A DNA stretch of 64,000 nucleotides from Deuterostichococcus epilithicus (GCA_033439295.1 JAVTLE010000003.1:2046001-2110000); one strand, 5' to 3'; positions 19,624-33,300 are shown, counted from the stretch's first letter. Numbers and translations are program-made. The notes: generated by a model from the sequence alone, not told the origin.

Positions 19624-22600
19624 ATGGCTGCCAAGAGTGCATGGACTGGCTCGGTGTGGGGCAACCCTGCCGCAAAGGCGGGGGACAACGCAGACTACGA
19701 AGGCGACGATGCGTGCGGCATCTGCCTGAACGCTCCGGAGGCAGTCTCGCTGCAGCCATGCAAGCACAAGATCTGCGAGGCATGCGTGCAGCGCATGCGC
19801 TACCAACTGATCTCCAAGGCAAGCAGTTTGAGCTCGGTCACTTGGCTTTCGATCTGCCGACGCAATAGCCAAACTGATCTCCGTCTGCACATTGCATGCA
19901 TTGTTTGCAGCAGCACAAACCCGCACCGCAACCATGTACGGACTGCTAATCGTCGAAATGGCGTCGCGCAGGCAGACAGCGGTGTCACGTGCCCCTTTTG
20001 CCGCGGCTTCGTCTCAGGCTACAGAGACTCGAAAGAGTGAGTCGTGCTGCAGCTTTTCAGCTGCGATCGCTGACACACTGGTCTGACAGACAGCGCCGCC
20101 TGCTCCTTGCAGCATCTGCGACGCCCTGCCGCCGTTTCCGGATTGACTTTGTGGGAACATGAGGGCTTTTCGTTGACCGAGCGGCGACTTCTTCTGCAGT
20201 GAGGGGGATGCTATATCGCTGTCGGAGGCGAACACGGCGGCCACGTACGCCGCCAGGGCGCGCGAAGCGCAGGCGCCGCTTAGGGCGGTGAGGGTTTCCG
20301 CCTCTGTATCCGCACTGTACCGCGCTTTGCAAATGCACCCAGAGCCAGCGTGGTCGAACATCCGTGGTCTTTTCCGGGCAGCGCTGCTGGACACAGCCGC
20401 CTCTCAGCGCCCGCGGACAGCTCAGCCGCAGCTCTGCTGGCCGCTTCGCGCAGCCACAGCCTGCTCACCAAGCATTGGAAAAATATCTTTGACCGACCGT
20501 CTCAACACCGCACTGCTGCTGTGCAGCCGCCGCCGATGGCGCAGCAGCCGCAGTACACGCAGCAACAGCAGCATGGCGGCCAGTCCGCCGGGCAGTCCAG
20601 CTGGCAGTGCCCGCGCTGCCGCATCACCAATTCGCGGGAGCGGCGGGAGTGCAATCAGTGCGGCCTGAGCGCGGTGCAGGGCACGCTCGCCGTCCCCGCA
20701 AAGATCGTCGCCGGCAAGGTGGGCGTGCGCATGCCGCATGGAAGGGTTTAGCACTTCGCATGGAATGGCCGAGCACGACGTTGCTGCAGCTGGGGGGGCC
20801 CGCCCTGTGCAGCAGTAGCGGGGCAGATGGCCAGTGCGCTACCGGCATGGAGCACGGAGGCCTCTGCACGTGGCGGCCTGCCCGAGTGTCTGAGGGCGCC
20901 GCTGCTGTGCCAGCTTCCGGAGACCCAGCCCCTCTTCGTTCCTTCGGCCGGCCTTCGATCCGACTGCTGATGCGAAGCGGTGCTTGTCCTTCCCCTCTCC
21001 TGCCTCCAAGTGGCTTCTCTGCCTGCAACCGGCTAATCCCCGCGCCGTGACTGTCTAAAACAGGAGATGGTGCTCGGCGCGCGCGCGGGGGACCTCATCA
21101 AGCTGTGCAACGAGAGGTACCACCCGGCGCTCAACCAGGCTTTCCACGCCGCGGGGACCGCCTCCCTCGAGGGCGGCGGCATCGTCGGTGCGCGCCACCC
21201 GCTGTTAGGCTGCGCCGTCCAACAACACAAACCAATCTGAACACGGGGGACGCTGCGCCGCCTCGCATCATCGGCGCGCTGCCCGCCCGGAAACGGCGTG
21301 GCCTTGCAACCCCACATTTTCCCAATCCGCCATGGCTAGCGCTGTGCACCTTTGGCGCGGTCGAGGGTTCTCCAATGTTCGGCTGCTACCGCTTCAGCGA
21401 GTGTTCAGCCCCAGGGACGGGGGCGAGTCGTGGTGCACAAGCATGTGGAAGTCGCGTCATCGGAGTGTCGGTAGCGGCGCCTGTTGGCTGCGGCGGAGGC
21501 TCTGACCCTGTGCACCCTGGCGCAGACGAATCGCGGGAGGCGGTGCTGGCGGCCGTCAAGGTGAAGGGCCAGGCCCGCATGGTTTACCTCATCAAAACCA
21601 TCTCAGGCGCGGCCCTGCGAACTGCAGCTCGATGCTCTATACCATCTGTCGTTTGCAGGAAGAAATGTGCCTGATCAGAGCAATCTGCCGACGTGGCTGC
21701 TTGGAGCTCCGATTCTTACCTCGCCACTTGCTGGTGTGCCTGCGCTCCACGTCGTGCCTGAATGCACCCCGCCAGCTGCAGGTAGTGACGTGCTTATTGG
21801 CTTTACGCGTGGGAGGAACCTGAGGATGACAGCGGCGTCCCCATCACTGATGGCGCTGTGTCCGCGCAGACGCGGGGCGCTGGCCGGAGATCATGACGCA
21901 CACCTTCGGCAGCTTCACGATGCAGGACCTCATGGCAGCCACCTCGCAGCTGCGCACCAACCTCATGGACTTGCATGCCGAGGCGAGTTCCCCACTGTAG
22001 ACATGTTGATCAGGGCGCGCTTCGGCTGGGTGCAGCCGGGCGCAACCTGTGAGCAATTGTCGGTCTTCAGTCTTCAAGTGGTTCTCGATGCTGCAGCATG
22101 TCTATCCAGGCCGTACGCGCCCGTCAGGCATCGACTCGACCTTCCATGTTGTCCTCAATTGCATTGCTTTGTGCTCCTTCAAGGCAGAGTTTGTTCGACG
22201 CAGGCTGCATTCTCGGCTTGCATGATGGAAGTGACTTGTGTTTCAACACAAATCACTGATTTTCAAGGTTTTTACATCATGAACCAACAAAGCCTTCTCG
22301 ATTTTCGATTCAGGGGATCGTGTCAGAGGAAGCGATGGTGCGCGCGCTCGGAGGGATGCCCCCTCAGGATGACATGTTTGGTGCGCCGCAGTTGTTCGGC
22401 CGTTTGTCATGTTTCGAGTTGTTCCACATGAACCGCACCCCCGCTAGACGCTGCACAGCACCTGCCGTCACCCGAGCGCCGCCCTGCCTCAGGGTTGTTG
22501 CATGGCGGAACAGGGCGCGCAAGCACCTGGGAGGCTCTCTGCCGGCCCCCTGGCGTGTGCCGTGCTGAATGGCTGGGGACGTCGCCGCTTGCCACGGTCG

Positions 22601-25600
22601 GCAACAACTGCAAGCCCCGGCCTGTGATGTGCAGCCATCGGCCTCTGGTTCAGCACACTCGTAGCTCGTGGCCCGGCAGCCCTGCGGCAAGACACACATC
22701 CCCACACCCACGCACCGCCTGCTTCGCAGCCAAGCTGATGAAGCCCGTCCTCGCGGATGCGTGGGCGATGCTGCAGGACGCAAAGGGCTTCTTCGTGCTG
22801 TGCCGCCTCATGAACGTGGCCTGCGCGGTCGTCCAGATTGCGGCCTTCTGCAGGGCGATGCGGCCGCACCTTCCGGCGCTGCTGCGTGACCAGAAGCGCG
22901 GCGGCCAGATCCACAAGGCTGCCTGGCGGCTGGTGCGCCATGTCATTTGCGCTGGAGTCCGAACCTGGCGAAGAGTCTTCTGAGGCTTTGAGGCATGCGG
23001 GCTGTCACTCCTGACGGTGGCGGTCGTGACATGATGCAGCTGTGACGTGAAGCCTCTGTACTAGAGGGAGGTGCATTGGAGAGCCCGCAGTGTCGTGCCA
23101 TTGCTCTCGAATGCCGGTGCAAAGCCCGCCTGCAACATTGCTGCACCCGCAGTCAGAGGCGATAGCGGCGGGCACGCCGCACTGGCGGGAGGCGGCGTCC
23201 GGCCTGGCGGCAATCGCTCAGGGATTCCTGGACCACCCGAATATGCTGCTGCCGACGCTCTTCAGCTTCACAGGCCACCGGCTGCCGGTTCAGGCTGTGT
23301 TTGGCGTCCCGGAGCAGGCCTCTCTGCAGGTGGGCACACACCCTGTCCATTTTTCCCAGCTGCCGTCGGCGTCCGTGTGACAGAGGCGCTCTATGCTCGC
23401 AGGCTGACCTCTCGTTCCGTGCCCCCTCCCGAGGCGGCGCCATCTGGGCCCTGCCACTGAGACACGCCAGCGCTGCCGCTGCTGCTACCCAGGTTCAAAG
23501 CAATGCACCTGGCGTCGCCTGCGCGCTGATCCCCTGCCTTTCTTCGAGCACTGCAGCTGGGACGCGCCATCGCTGAGTCCGCAAAACGGCTGACGGCCAG
23601 CAAGGAGGGTGCCAAGGCGCTTGAGCTCCTCTTCACCGTGCGGGCGCCGGCCCCCGAGTGCGTCCCTTCGCATGGCATGCGGCCAGAGGATGTGGCGCAC
23701 CCTCCTGCGAGGCAGCCTCTGCACTCGGCATTCGCGCGCCGTGCCACCACCATTGCGATGGTGAGACATCTCTCAGTCACCGACACACACAGTGCGCGCT
23801 CGTGCTGACTGGCTCGCGTGCGCTGCAGGCATCGGGATACGGTGCGGGACCTCATCTGCCTGACGGCCAGCAACCTGTGCGCCTCGTACGCTGAGCTGGC
23901 GGTGCGTGGTGGTCTTGTCTGTCGTCCTTTCTTGAGATTTTGCGATTACTGTACAGATTGATCTTTGCTGCCCGTCCGTCAACTGCCTGCAGCGTGCTCG
24001 CGTGCCGCAAACCCCCTCCGCGTGCGATGACACCACGTGCATCCTGTCGCACATCTGATGCCGGCTTGCGCCTGAACGCTGCGGCCCTGGGGCTGTGAGT
24101 CGCTGCGCTGTGACGTGTCCACGAGCATCTCGTCCGCCCGGCAGCCGCTGCGCCTGCCAGCTCGAAGGGGGGAGGGGGGGGCAGCTGCCGCGTGATCTTG
24201 TGGCCTCCTTCGCTCACCGTGGCCCCTCCGCATTATATTTAAATTATTATCCTGTTGACGGTGACATCAGCAACTGAAAACTCCTTTTGTGCCCAGATGG
24301 TGGGGGCGGAGGCGCCGCGCATGGTGCGCACCCTCATCAGCCGCCTGGCGGAGGAGGGCGAGGAGGACTGGGTCGGCTGGCTGTGCTGCGAGCTGGCGGT
24401 GCAGGTGGGGAGTAGGGTCTAGGGTTGAGGGTGCGCGACGCTGCTGCGCATGCGGTTGCCATGTCGCCAATGCGCCTCCTCTTGGGCGACCGTCCGGCCG
24501 GCTGTGCTGCGAGGCGGCGGCGCAAATGACTCAGAGCTTCACTCGCAGTCGGTCAGCTGGCTCCTCCTAGGTGCCTGCGGAGGGCCGGTGAGCATGCACA
24601 CCTGCGCACAGGCCCAGGCTCTGCGGGATTGGTGGCAGCCGCCGCTGTCGGTGCATCTCAGCATTGGGACCCAGCTGCCGGCTGGGTGCGGGCCATTGCG
24701 GCAGTGGCTGGACTGCCAGGGGTTTAGGGTTTGAACCCTGAACCCTACCTGACATGCGCCAGTGGCCCACGTGCAGGCAAAGCGGCTGTCGGGACACCCG
24801 CCGGGGTGGGGAACGCTGCTGCACGGCCTCAGCCAGCCCATCCTAGAGGACGCCGCTGTGGAGCAGCACATCTCGGTGGGGTTTCGAGGCTTCAGGACAC
24901 CCCATTAGAGCCTCAGACCAGTGGTGCTGCCTGTCCAGGCACACTTGTCACCCAGTTGAGCTCCAAGGGACTTCCTCAGTTGCGATGCCATGGTAGAAAG
25001 TAGTTTTGCAGGTTGACACTGTGGCCATGCATGGCATCTGCAGTAGAAGCTGATGTGATTTCGGTGCAAATATCTGCGACCAACTGGCTGACTTTGCCAA
25101 TCTTTTCCCTGCCGCAGCACATCCGGTTGCAGGTAGGCGAGATGGGGCCCTCGGAGCAAAAGATCTGGCACCAGCGCAGCAAGTACCCGCCACAGCAGCC
25201 GCTGCCCCCCGAACAGCGCTGTGCCGTGCAACCCAATATCACGACGGCGCCGCCGCCGCCGCCGCCGCCGCCATCGCAGGCGCAGCCACAGCTGCAGCCG
25301 CAGCAACAGCTGCTGCAGCAGCAGCAGCAGCAGCAGCCGCCGCCGCCGCCGCAGCAGCTGCTGCCTGGGGAATCGCCGGTGCGGCGCAGCACGCCCGTCA
25401 GCGTGCCCGCATCGCCCGCTCGCTTGCAGGTAAGCTGCTTAGCCGATCGTCAACTGCGGCTATTGACAGACGCTGGTCAGATGTGGCAATAAAAATGTTT
25501 GATGTGTGGCGCGCCTGGCGTCCTGACTGCCAGCTGCTCTCGTGTGTCATGTGTGGCACATGCCACCCAAACTGACGAGTTTCATGTTCCACATGGCGCT

Positions 25601-26884
25601 GGCACCAGACACCAGCAGACCCATGGCGGCACGCACGTCGTCTTGCAAGCCCAGCTCCCTGTCTGTGGTCCATGTGCGCAGCCGCCGCCGGGCTTCTCGT
25701 CGGGCCTCAGCTTCGGCAGCTCTGGCCCCTCAGACGGTGTGGGGCACGCCGGCATGGGCGGCCTCACCATCTCGCCGCCCGCCGACGGCGGCGCGCCGCC
25801 GCCGCAGGCCGCGCCCGCCAGCCAGCCTGCCGCGCAGCCTCCGGGTGAGCGACCCACAGCACCTTGCGCCTTTGCTCGCGCTGTGTGTCTGCTGGCCCAG
25901 GGGAGCAGCCAACCGGTCTGCTGCCATTAGGTTTATGGTGCAGATGCAAGGCGCTCGTGCTCTTGTGCACGCAGCGCTGGTGGTGCATGGAGACAAAGAG
26001 GTTGCATAGCTCCGTGTCTCTCACACAGTCCACACAAGCGACACCTCGCTCACTCCGATTTGGCCCGCTCTGCGGCCCCCTTGCTGGGCTGGGCCGGGCC
26101 GTCTGCACATTGCACCATGGCTTTCCTGCAGCACATGCACGCCTTTCGCCCGGCTGCATTCGCTTTTCTCCTCTCCCCTGCAGCGCCGGCCAGCCCGGCC
26201 GGACGCGCCCCGAGCCGTACGGCGTCTGCGGCGAGTCCGGCGGCGTCCGCGGCCAGCGCCTCAGCCTTCGACCTGCAGATGTTCTTCCCCAGGGCAGGTT
26301 CGCTGCCACTGCGTGTGCCCAACAGCTTGGCCTTGTAGCTGTCCAGGGAGAGCGCCCCTGTACAGAGGGTTGCGATTGCGCTGCAAGGGATTTGGCATAA
26401 TTACCAATTGGTCCGCGTGACTGCCGCATGCAAGCGCGGATGCCCACAGCAGCTCGGGTCATCATTTCTACTGCTTCGGCTGCAGCAGATGCCCACGGGC
26501 AGGCGCCGCAGCCGCCGCAGCAGTCGGCGCCGCAGCCAGCGCAGGCATCACACTCTGGCTATGATCCCGGCCGCCAGCAACTGCAGCAGCCGTCGCCATC
26601 GCAGTCGACGGCATTCCAGCAGCAGCAGCCCTACTTGCAGCAGCCGCCTCACCAGCAGCAGGCGTCCTTCATCCAGCAGCCTCACCAGCAACAGCCGCAG
26701 CAGCAGCCGCCATTCTCTCAGCCGGCCTTTGGGCACCAGGATTCCTTCTTGCAGCCAGTGTTCGGCCAGCAGATGACATTCGGGCAGCAGCAGCTGGCCT
26801 TCGGGCAGCAGCTGCCCTACCAGCAGCAGCCGCAGCAGCCGCCGCCATACCAGGCGCAGGCCTCCTTACGGGAGCAGCAATGGC

Positions 26885-26932
<48 letters not shown>

Positions 26933-27807
26933 CGCAGCAGCAGCAGTCGCAGCAGCAGCAGCAACAACAGCCGGCCCAGCAGGCCAAGCCGGCGGCGCAG
27001 ACCGACCAGGTGAGGACTCTGCCTCGTGTGCCATGGCGGCATCGGCGAGCGTGCTGGACAGGTACGTGGTTGGCAACGTCTGCCGACCAAGACTTGGAAC
27101 AGCCAATGTGCCGCCCGGCACACCTGCACAGCGGCATGCACAGACGGTTCCTCACATCCTAAGCAACCGGTTAATCTCCTCTCTCACTGCAGGCGGCTGT
27201 ACCAGCGGCGCGGCAGGTGGCGAAGCGGGCGCTCAACCGGCCCGCCTATCAGCCCCCTGGCGCCGCCCCCGCGGCAGGCATGCCAGCGCGGCCGGCGGCG
27301 GCGGCTGGCGCCGCTGCAGCCAATGGCCCCGTGCAGGCGCCGCCGCCGCCGCTGCCGCCCAAACCTGCGGTGCGGGCGCCGTACAACCCAAACCCTGCCA
27401 ACCCCAACCCCTCCAACGTGCCGGGGCGGCTGGCGACAAGCGCGCTGTCATCGCTCGCGAGCTCGCGGGGGCCTGTGACGGCAGGAAACCGCGCCTCACC
27501 GGCCGGCCCGCGGCCCAATGGGTATGCTCCGCAAGTGGCGGCGGCGGCGGCGCCAGCGGCGGCAGCGGCCGCTGCGCCCTCCGCCGCACCGCCGCCGCCA
27601 CCGCAGGAGCAGCTGCAGCAGGCGAACGGGTGGCCCGGCGACTCGGGTGCCGGCGTGCAGGCGGCGGCGGCACCCGTCGCGGCCCCCACATCCGCGCATG
27701 CCTCGGTGGTTGCGGCGGCCTGGCAGTGCCCGGTGTGCACCTACAGCCACACCGGCCGCGAGGCAGAGTTTCTGCGCTGCGCCATGTGCGCCAGCGAGAA
27801 GCCGTGA
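19624..27807 (+). CDS. RING-finger, two RanBP2-zinc-finger, polyQ protein
   Basis: About 1,195 aa from 19 exons: 19624-19818, 19972-20036, 20454-20718, 21064-21187, 21526-21606, 21870-21982, 22314-22380, 22730-22932, 23153-23329, 23403-23492, 23557-23760, 23829-23901, 24297-24404, 24777-24875, 25118-25429, 25682-25844, 26184-26297, 26486-27009, 27193-27807. All junctions agree in phase except 11-12. The N-terminus is a C3HC4 RING (CGICLNAPEAVSLQPCKHKI, then CEACVQRM and CPFCRGF), suggesting E3 ligase activity. A RanBP2-type finger follows (WQCPRCRITNSRERRECNQC), then an unrecognised helical middle, a Pro/Gln-rich region with long CAG runs, and a C-terminal finger (WQCPVCTYSHTGREAEFLRC) of the NZF, possibly ubiquitin-binding, type. 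Three donors are GC (19819, 21607, 21983). I do not know a family with this domain order. A split into two genes is possible but not favoured by the phases. Confidence 0.8.
24413..24432 (+). repeat. Telomere-like G-rich run after a donor
   Basis: The intron starting at 24405 runs gtggggagtagggtctaggg, placing TAGGG repeats immediately after the donor. Confidence 0.7.
24719..24749 (+). repeat. Inverted telomere-like repeat near the acceptor of the same intron
   Basis: GGGTTTAGGGTTT is followed by AACCCTGAACCCTACC, 27 nt upstream of the acceptor at 24775-24776. It can pair with itself or with the G-rich run near the donor of this intron. Confidence 0.75.
26886..26965 (+). repeat. CAG/CAA microsatellite coding polyglutamine
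   Basis: An almost uninterrupted CAG tract inside exon 18 of the RING protein encodes about 16 glutamines, then mixed Gln. Length variation between strains is likely. Confidence 0.9.
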
Positions 27808-28798
27808 GACGGCTTTGGTGGCGGTGTCAGACACTGCGACGACGCTCCGGCGGACGCCGGTGGCGCATCTTCAGGATCGCACGAGCATCTGGAGATGTGG
27901 ATGAGGTAGATGCCGGAACTCTCACCGGCTGGCGGGGCCTGCCGCTAAAATCCGGCATCGCCCAGGACATGCGAAGAGTAGCGTAGACTCCAGATGCCGT
28001 AGACCCGCAGCTGCGGCACAGATAGGCAGCAGCTGCACAGAGGAGTCCGGGAATGTTCCCGAGGGTGTGGTGTTGGTGACATGTCCGCGCCGCAATGTTT
28101 TTGCTGGTGCTTGCGCCGTGTGGCGCGTCCGAGTGGACCCCTGCAGCGCGTCAGTCGATGAGTCAAGGCCTGGACGAGAGCATCAGACGATCGAGGTCGC
28201 CGATCGGTGTTAAGGGCCAAACCATCTACAAGCCAGCACATCTGCGCTTCTGCCGCACCGTCCAGCGCTGTGTGCTCAAACTCGTATCAGCATCCCACAG
28301 CTGTCCCGTGCAACAACGTTTCTCATTTCGTTGCGAAAACAAGCTCGATGCAGACGATCTTTTCGACGTCCTGCCGGCCGACGTTGGGCTGGTGCAGCTG
28401 GCAGCAATGCAGTGAATTGCAAACAGATGCGCAGCGGCCCCAAAACCCTGCCAGCTTTGAGGTGGACGTCACAGAGCATTCAATTCGGGTGCAGCATCGC
28501 ACCGATTGCGCGCGCAATCACATGCCTGATTACTGATTATCGCACTGCTGTCTTCCTAGCGCCACGAACGGTTTCGCGCACATCGCTGGCTGGTCAACCT
28601 CTTCGGAATGGTCTGCGCACATGATGGAAGCTGCTGAAAGCCTTGTCTGTGGCTAGTCCAATTCCTCGATTGTTTCCAGATTCGGTTGAAGGCTGCAGTG
28701 GCAATTGATTCGGTCAAATCAACACCTCGACCAAGCGACATCGCCAGGATTGACCACCTGACCGTCGGACAGCTTGGCCGGCGGAGCTTGGTCCCGAT
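27808..28798. other. Intergenic, nothing recognised
   Basis: Holds the 3' UTR of the RING protein and the promoter, perhaps also the 5' exon, of the DUF1279 gene. No reading frame here looks like protein. Confidence 0.45.
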
Positions 28799-29410
28799 AT
28801 GGCAGATCGAATGAAAGAGTTGTTTCGAAAGTACGGCAGGACGGCTGTGGGCGTGCACTTAGGCGTTTACGCCACTACGTTTGCTGGTGAGACCATTCGC
28901 CGCTGCTGGCGCTGCCTCTGGAGCTCGCCCTTGCGGCATCGAAGGGCGCGATGGCATCAACGAGCTGAATAAGCCTATATCTGCTGCAGGCCTGTACTTT
29001 GCCGTCAAGAACAAGGTGGATGTTGAAACCACGCTCGTCAAGTATGGCCTGCTGTCAGGTGAGACAGCCGCGCCAAGGGCACCTTTGTGCCACCCTTCTA
29101 ACAAGCACTTCGGCGCGGCCGTGAGCACGCACCAGCACGCGAGCACGCTTAGGCACTGGAGTTGAGTCAACTGCATCGCCGCTGCAGTCGGGCCGGCATG
29201 ATGCATGGGGCACAATCACGCTCGATGGTCATGATGTCCTGGCGGCCCCGTCCACGGCGCAGAGAGGGAGGCGGACGCCGAGCCGGAGGGCTGGCTCCAA
29301 AAGACGCTCGCTGGCGGCGGCTCAGCGGTGGTGCTGGCCTTTCTGTGCAACAAGGCGCTGCTGCCAGTGCGCGCGCCCGTGACCATCGGCCTCACGCCTA
29401 TCGTCGCGCG
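28799..29410 (+). CDS. DUF1279 / FAM210-like membrane protein (both ends incomplete)
   Basis: Organelle membrane protein family (FAM210A/B in animals). Three exons fit in phase: 28799-28886, 28990-29058 and 29263-29410. The domain is clear: ELFRKYGRTAVGVHLGVYATTF, then GLYFAVKNKVDVETTLVKYG, and the C-terminal VVLAFLCNKALLPVRAPVT with GLTPIVAR. Met at 28799 leaves no targeting peptide, so a 5' exon with the presequence is probably missing from my model. The last exon ends with two bases of an Arg codon followed by GTGAGC, so at least one more exon exists between 29411 and about 30110. I could not choose it; candidate acceptors are near 29492 and 30058. Confidence 0.82.
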
Positions 29411-30393
29411 GTGAGCTTTTCCCTCTGCACTCGGCCGGCGCATGGGCGAGTCGGAATTGTGTAACGACAGCCCGGAGTAATGCTCATGGTCACAGAGCCA
29501 CCAGCTGCGCTGCTGGCGTGGACATTGACCTCGCCTCGCTCGGCTGCTGTCGTTATGGCCTCTGTGCTCCCTCTGCACATCCCATTGCGGCATCTGCTCT
29601 GGCCACTGAACCTGGACTGCACCTGGCGCTTCCTTGCTCAGCTGCCCTGAGGCTGAACAGGTGGCACTCGGTCCTGTCCTGCGTGCTATTGCGCTCCGCT
29701 GGAGCCATGCCGAAGCGAGCTATTCACGTATCCTTGAGACAAACCTTACTGATGTTTGCCAAATGCCTTTCCATGCTTTGCAGGGCCATCCGACAAGCGC
29801 AGGCAAAGAAGCTCTGATGCGGGGATGCATTAGAGGACAACAGGTTATCCGTGTCGCAGCATTGCGAAATGGGCTGCAGCACTGCAGTGGCCAGTGCCAT
29901 CAGGGCTCGCCGAGCCTGCGATGGGAAGGAGATGCGCGCCATCAGGCTCTGTGCCGCCATTTAGATGGGGGGTTCTGGCCAAGAATGCTACTGTACATGA
30001 GTGGGTTCGTTGCCAGGTGCACAACACCATTGGCAGCACCACTTGTGGCTCCCAACAGAATCTTCATCAGAAGGAGCAGCCGCGAGGGCAGGCGAGGAGC
30101 TGGGGCTAGTACCAGAAGGCATCATGCCCGCACGGGCAGGCTGAGACAGACAGCGGATTGGATCGTATGCAACGTGTCGCGCACAAGGGGGCAAGTTGCT
30201 CGTAAGTAGTGAGAGGTGCACCTTGCATATGCACGTTCTTGGCGAATGCAGACTGGCACGCGGTGTTGGCGACTTAGGAGGGCTGTGTCAGTGTCCAGAT
30301 TATAGACTCTTGACTAATTGTGCGTCAACCGGTGTCAACGCATGCGTCCCCTCCGTTCTGATGTCAAGTTTCACCCAAAACAAGGAGGCTGAA
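29411..30393. other. 3' part of DUF1279 gene and convergent 3' UTRs
   Basis: Probably contains the last exon(s) of the DUF1279 gene. An acceptor at 30058 opens a short frame SSSEGAAARAGEELGLVPEG ending at a TGA, but its phase does not fit exon 3. Nothing else recognised. Confidence 0.4.
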
Positions 30394-33300
30394 TCACTTG
30401 GGCTTGTGCTCCGTCACTGCGTCGTAAAACTTCTGGCTGTCCTCTGCCGATCGCATCCGGAAGTTGACGAGCGTCATTGCCGGCGCCGGCGACTCGGCGG
30501 CCTCGCTGCCGCCAAACGTGTCCACCACCTGCGCATTGAAGGCAGCCGCCGGGTGGTTGACTGGAGTCGTGTGGCAGGCATCAAGAGCAGGAACGAGCTG
30601 CATTCCTGGGCAGGGGCAGCTGTTAGCAGACATGGTCCATGTGCGTCGCACAGCAAACCCAAGGCGGCGGCAAACGGCCAGTACATGCACCGCGCCAGAT
30701 GCATGGAAGCACTGCAAACGACGTGCCACACCTCGAGCGTCATGAGCACCATGGCCTTCTGCTGCTGCATCGACAGCCCCTTGTAGAGGCTCGCATTCAG
30801 CAGCACCCTGCACGTTCACGGAGGCTAAAGTGCCTCATTGATGGCGTGCGGCTCTGGACAGGGCAGGGTGCCGGCACAGGCTTGGCCTGAAGCGCCTGAT
30901 TCAGAACATACAGTGCGTGCGGACGAAAGCTCCCCCATGAAATGCTAGTGTCCCGGCCCAGCGGCAGGGCGTGCCAGGGGTGCAGGTGTGCGACCAAGTC
31001 CTGCTGCCCACCAAAGCCCCGCACAAGGAGACCTGGCTCGGCAGCATGACGTTTGCAGAGGCGCATGCAGTGACAGGCGCCACACCTGCCGGACTCCATT
31101 GTGAAGACCAGGAAGGGGGTGGCAGCCCCGGAGTCGGCCTTTGCGCGCCGCAGGGTCAGGTTGCCGCGCCCCCTGTCGTTCCACTTCTTTGTCGCCTTGT
31201 CCTGCAGGCACGATGCCAGCGACAGATCTTCGACCCGATTGCCAGGCTCCGCAGCGTTTGTCATGATGCCTGGGGGCGTGCTGTCCAGGATGACGAGTGG
31301 CGCACGAGGCAGGGGGCCCACTCCCGCCGCCGCCAGGTGGGGGCGGGTGGATGACTCTTCTGGCAGACAGACATTTTCCCAGCAGCGCACCTGGAAGTAC
31401 AGCTTGGCGCTGTCGCGGAACAGGATGTCTGCGCTCGACTCGTCCAGCTGGACCTTCACCTGCGAAACGGTGGAGATGGCTGGCTGTCCGGCTGGCTTTC
31501 CGAAGCATGCTGCGGCACCGCCTGTTTGAAGCGCGGCTGAACTAGTGCACTTTGGGGTTGGAATTTGATATGCGACTCGTCTTTGACAGCATTCACCCTG
31601 TCCTCGGGATTCTCGTCCGGCGCATCGTCGTCAGCCGCGGCGGCTGGCCGCGCGGTAGCGCCGTTCTGCGCCGGCTGCAATGCGCCGGCAGCCTCAAAGC
31701 CGCCGGCGTTGCCTGGCGTAATCAACAGACGCAAAGCCATGGGTGAGTGTGCAGCTTTCGTTGAGGCCATCAGATCACCAAACGGTGACCATCTCAGCGG
31801 AGCGTCCGGCGCAGTGCTGCTTGATGGGATCAGCCCCAATCCACTTGACGCGGCGCACAGCATGCAAGCTGCAGGGGAATCCGGAGGCCAGTCCAGCACT
31901 TGGCGGGCTGTTTCACACTGGGCAGCGAGTCCGGTCCACTCACCAGTGCTGAAGGAGAACAGGGTTGGCAGCGGCTGCGACGGCGGCGCGCCAAACAAGC
32001 CGCCTGGCACCGCGCTCGCAACTGGCGGACCGGAGGTCGGGCTGGCGGCTGCTCCTGAGGCCGCAGCAGCTGGGTCTCCGGCGGTAAAGCCGCCCGCCTT
32101 GAAGCCGCCGGTGCCAAAGGCCGAGGACGTGCTGCCGAAGAGGCCGCCGCCGCCGACGCTGCCGAAACCGGAGGGCGGCAAGCTGCTGGGAGGGGCATCA
32201 GGCCTGCTGGCGGCCGGGCTGCTGCCGCCGCCGCCGCTGGTGCCGAAACCCAGTGATGGGCCGGAAGCTGCTGGCACAGCCGGCAGGGAGTTCCCGCTGG
32301 CGGCGAATGTGGTGGCGAAGTTAAACACTGGTGGCTTGGCGCCGACTGAAGTGGCAGCGCTGGCGGCGCCGCTGCCAAAGCCGCCTGAGCCGCCACCCAA
32401 GCCGCCGCCGCTGCCAAAGTCTGGTGCCGCTGGTGCAACACTGGCACTGCCGCCAAGGCTCGGCAGCTTGGGCAGCGTGCCGCCGCCGCCGCCGCCGCCA
32501 AACCCTGTTGATTTGTCGATGGTGCCGCCGGATGCTGGCGGCGGGATCGATTCAACAAAGTCTGCCAGGCCCGAGCTCGGCTGCTCTGCCTGCTGCTGCT
32601 TTGCCGCCGGCTGGCTGGCAGGCATGCCAAAGCCGGATGGCGGCTGCAGGGAGACTGCGCCGCTCGATTGCCCCGGAAGCCCAAAGCCACCGCCGCCGCC
32701 AATTCCAAAGGCGCTGCCGACCGGTGCAGCTGGCCGCGACGCAGCAGCGACATCTGCATCCGGGCCGCCTGATCCCTCCTCCTCCTCGTCGATCACATCA
32801 CTGAACTCCCCCAGCAGTGCCTGTGGCGCCAATGCGATGGCTTCGATGTGACTTCCCCGATAGGTTACCATCATGCCCCACCCGTCCTGGCTGAAGCGTG
32901 CATATCCATGCCGTGTGCGCAGTGGCTGCAATTACATTCTCGACGCATGCACGCAGGCATAGGTCAGCGTCCGAGATAGTTCAAGCGCAGACCTGTGCAT
33001 GTGTGATGTAGTCCTCCACGCCCTCTGTCCACAGCTCCGCCGGCTTTTCCCTGTTTTGCTGCTCCACCCAGCTGCAGGCGCAAAGGGGCGGTCGGTCGCG
33101 TGCGTTTCATGCGCCAGAAATTTGTTTCGACACACGCATGCAGGGCTGATGCATGGCAACCCGCTGCCCGAGCCGCAACACGAAAGCATGCAAGCATGCG
33201 TCTGCGCGTGCGATGCGGTAGCATAGCGCATGCACGCCTGTGCATGTTGCTGACGACATTGAAGGCCCCCTGCTGATGACGACGTATATAACGTTCATTA

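Noticed and set aside
26669-27141. Leu-rich and Ala-rich frames opposite the polyQ region
   Set aside because: Shadows of CAG repeats (CTG and GCA frames).
31565-32851. 428-codon open frame on the plus strand
   Set aside because: It is antisense to the FG-repeat exon of the Nup50-like gene, which has clear motifs. The Pro/Ala-rich shadow follows from GC-rich Gly codons.
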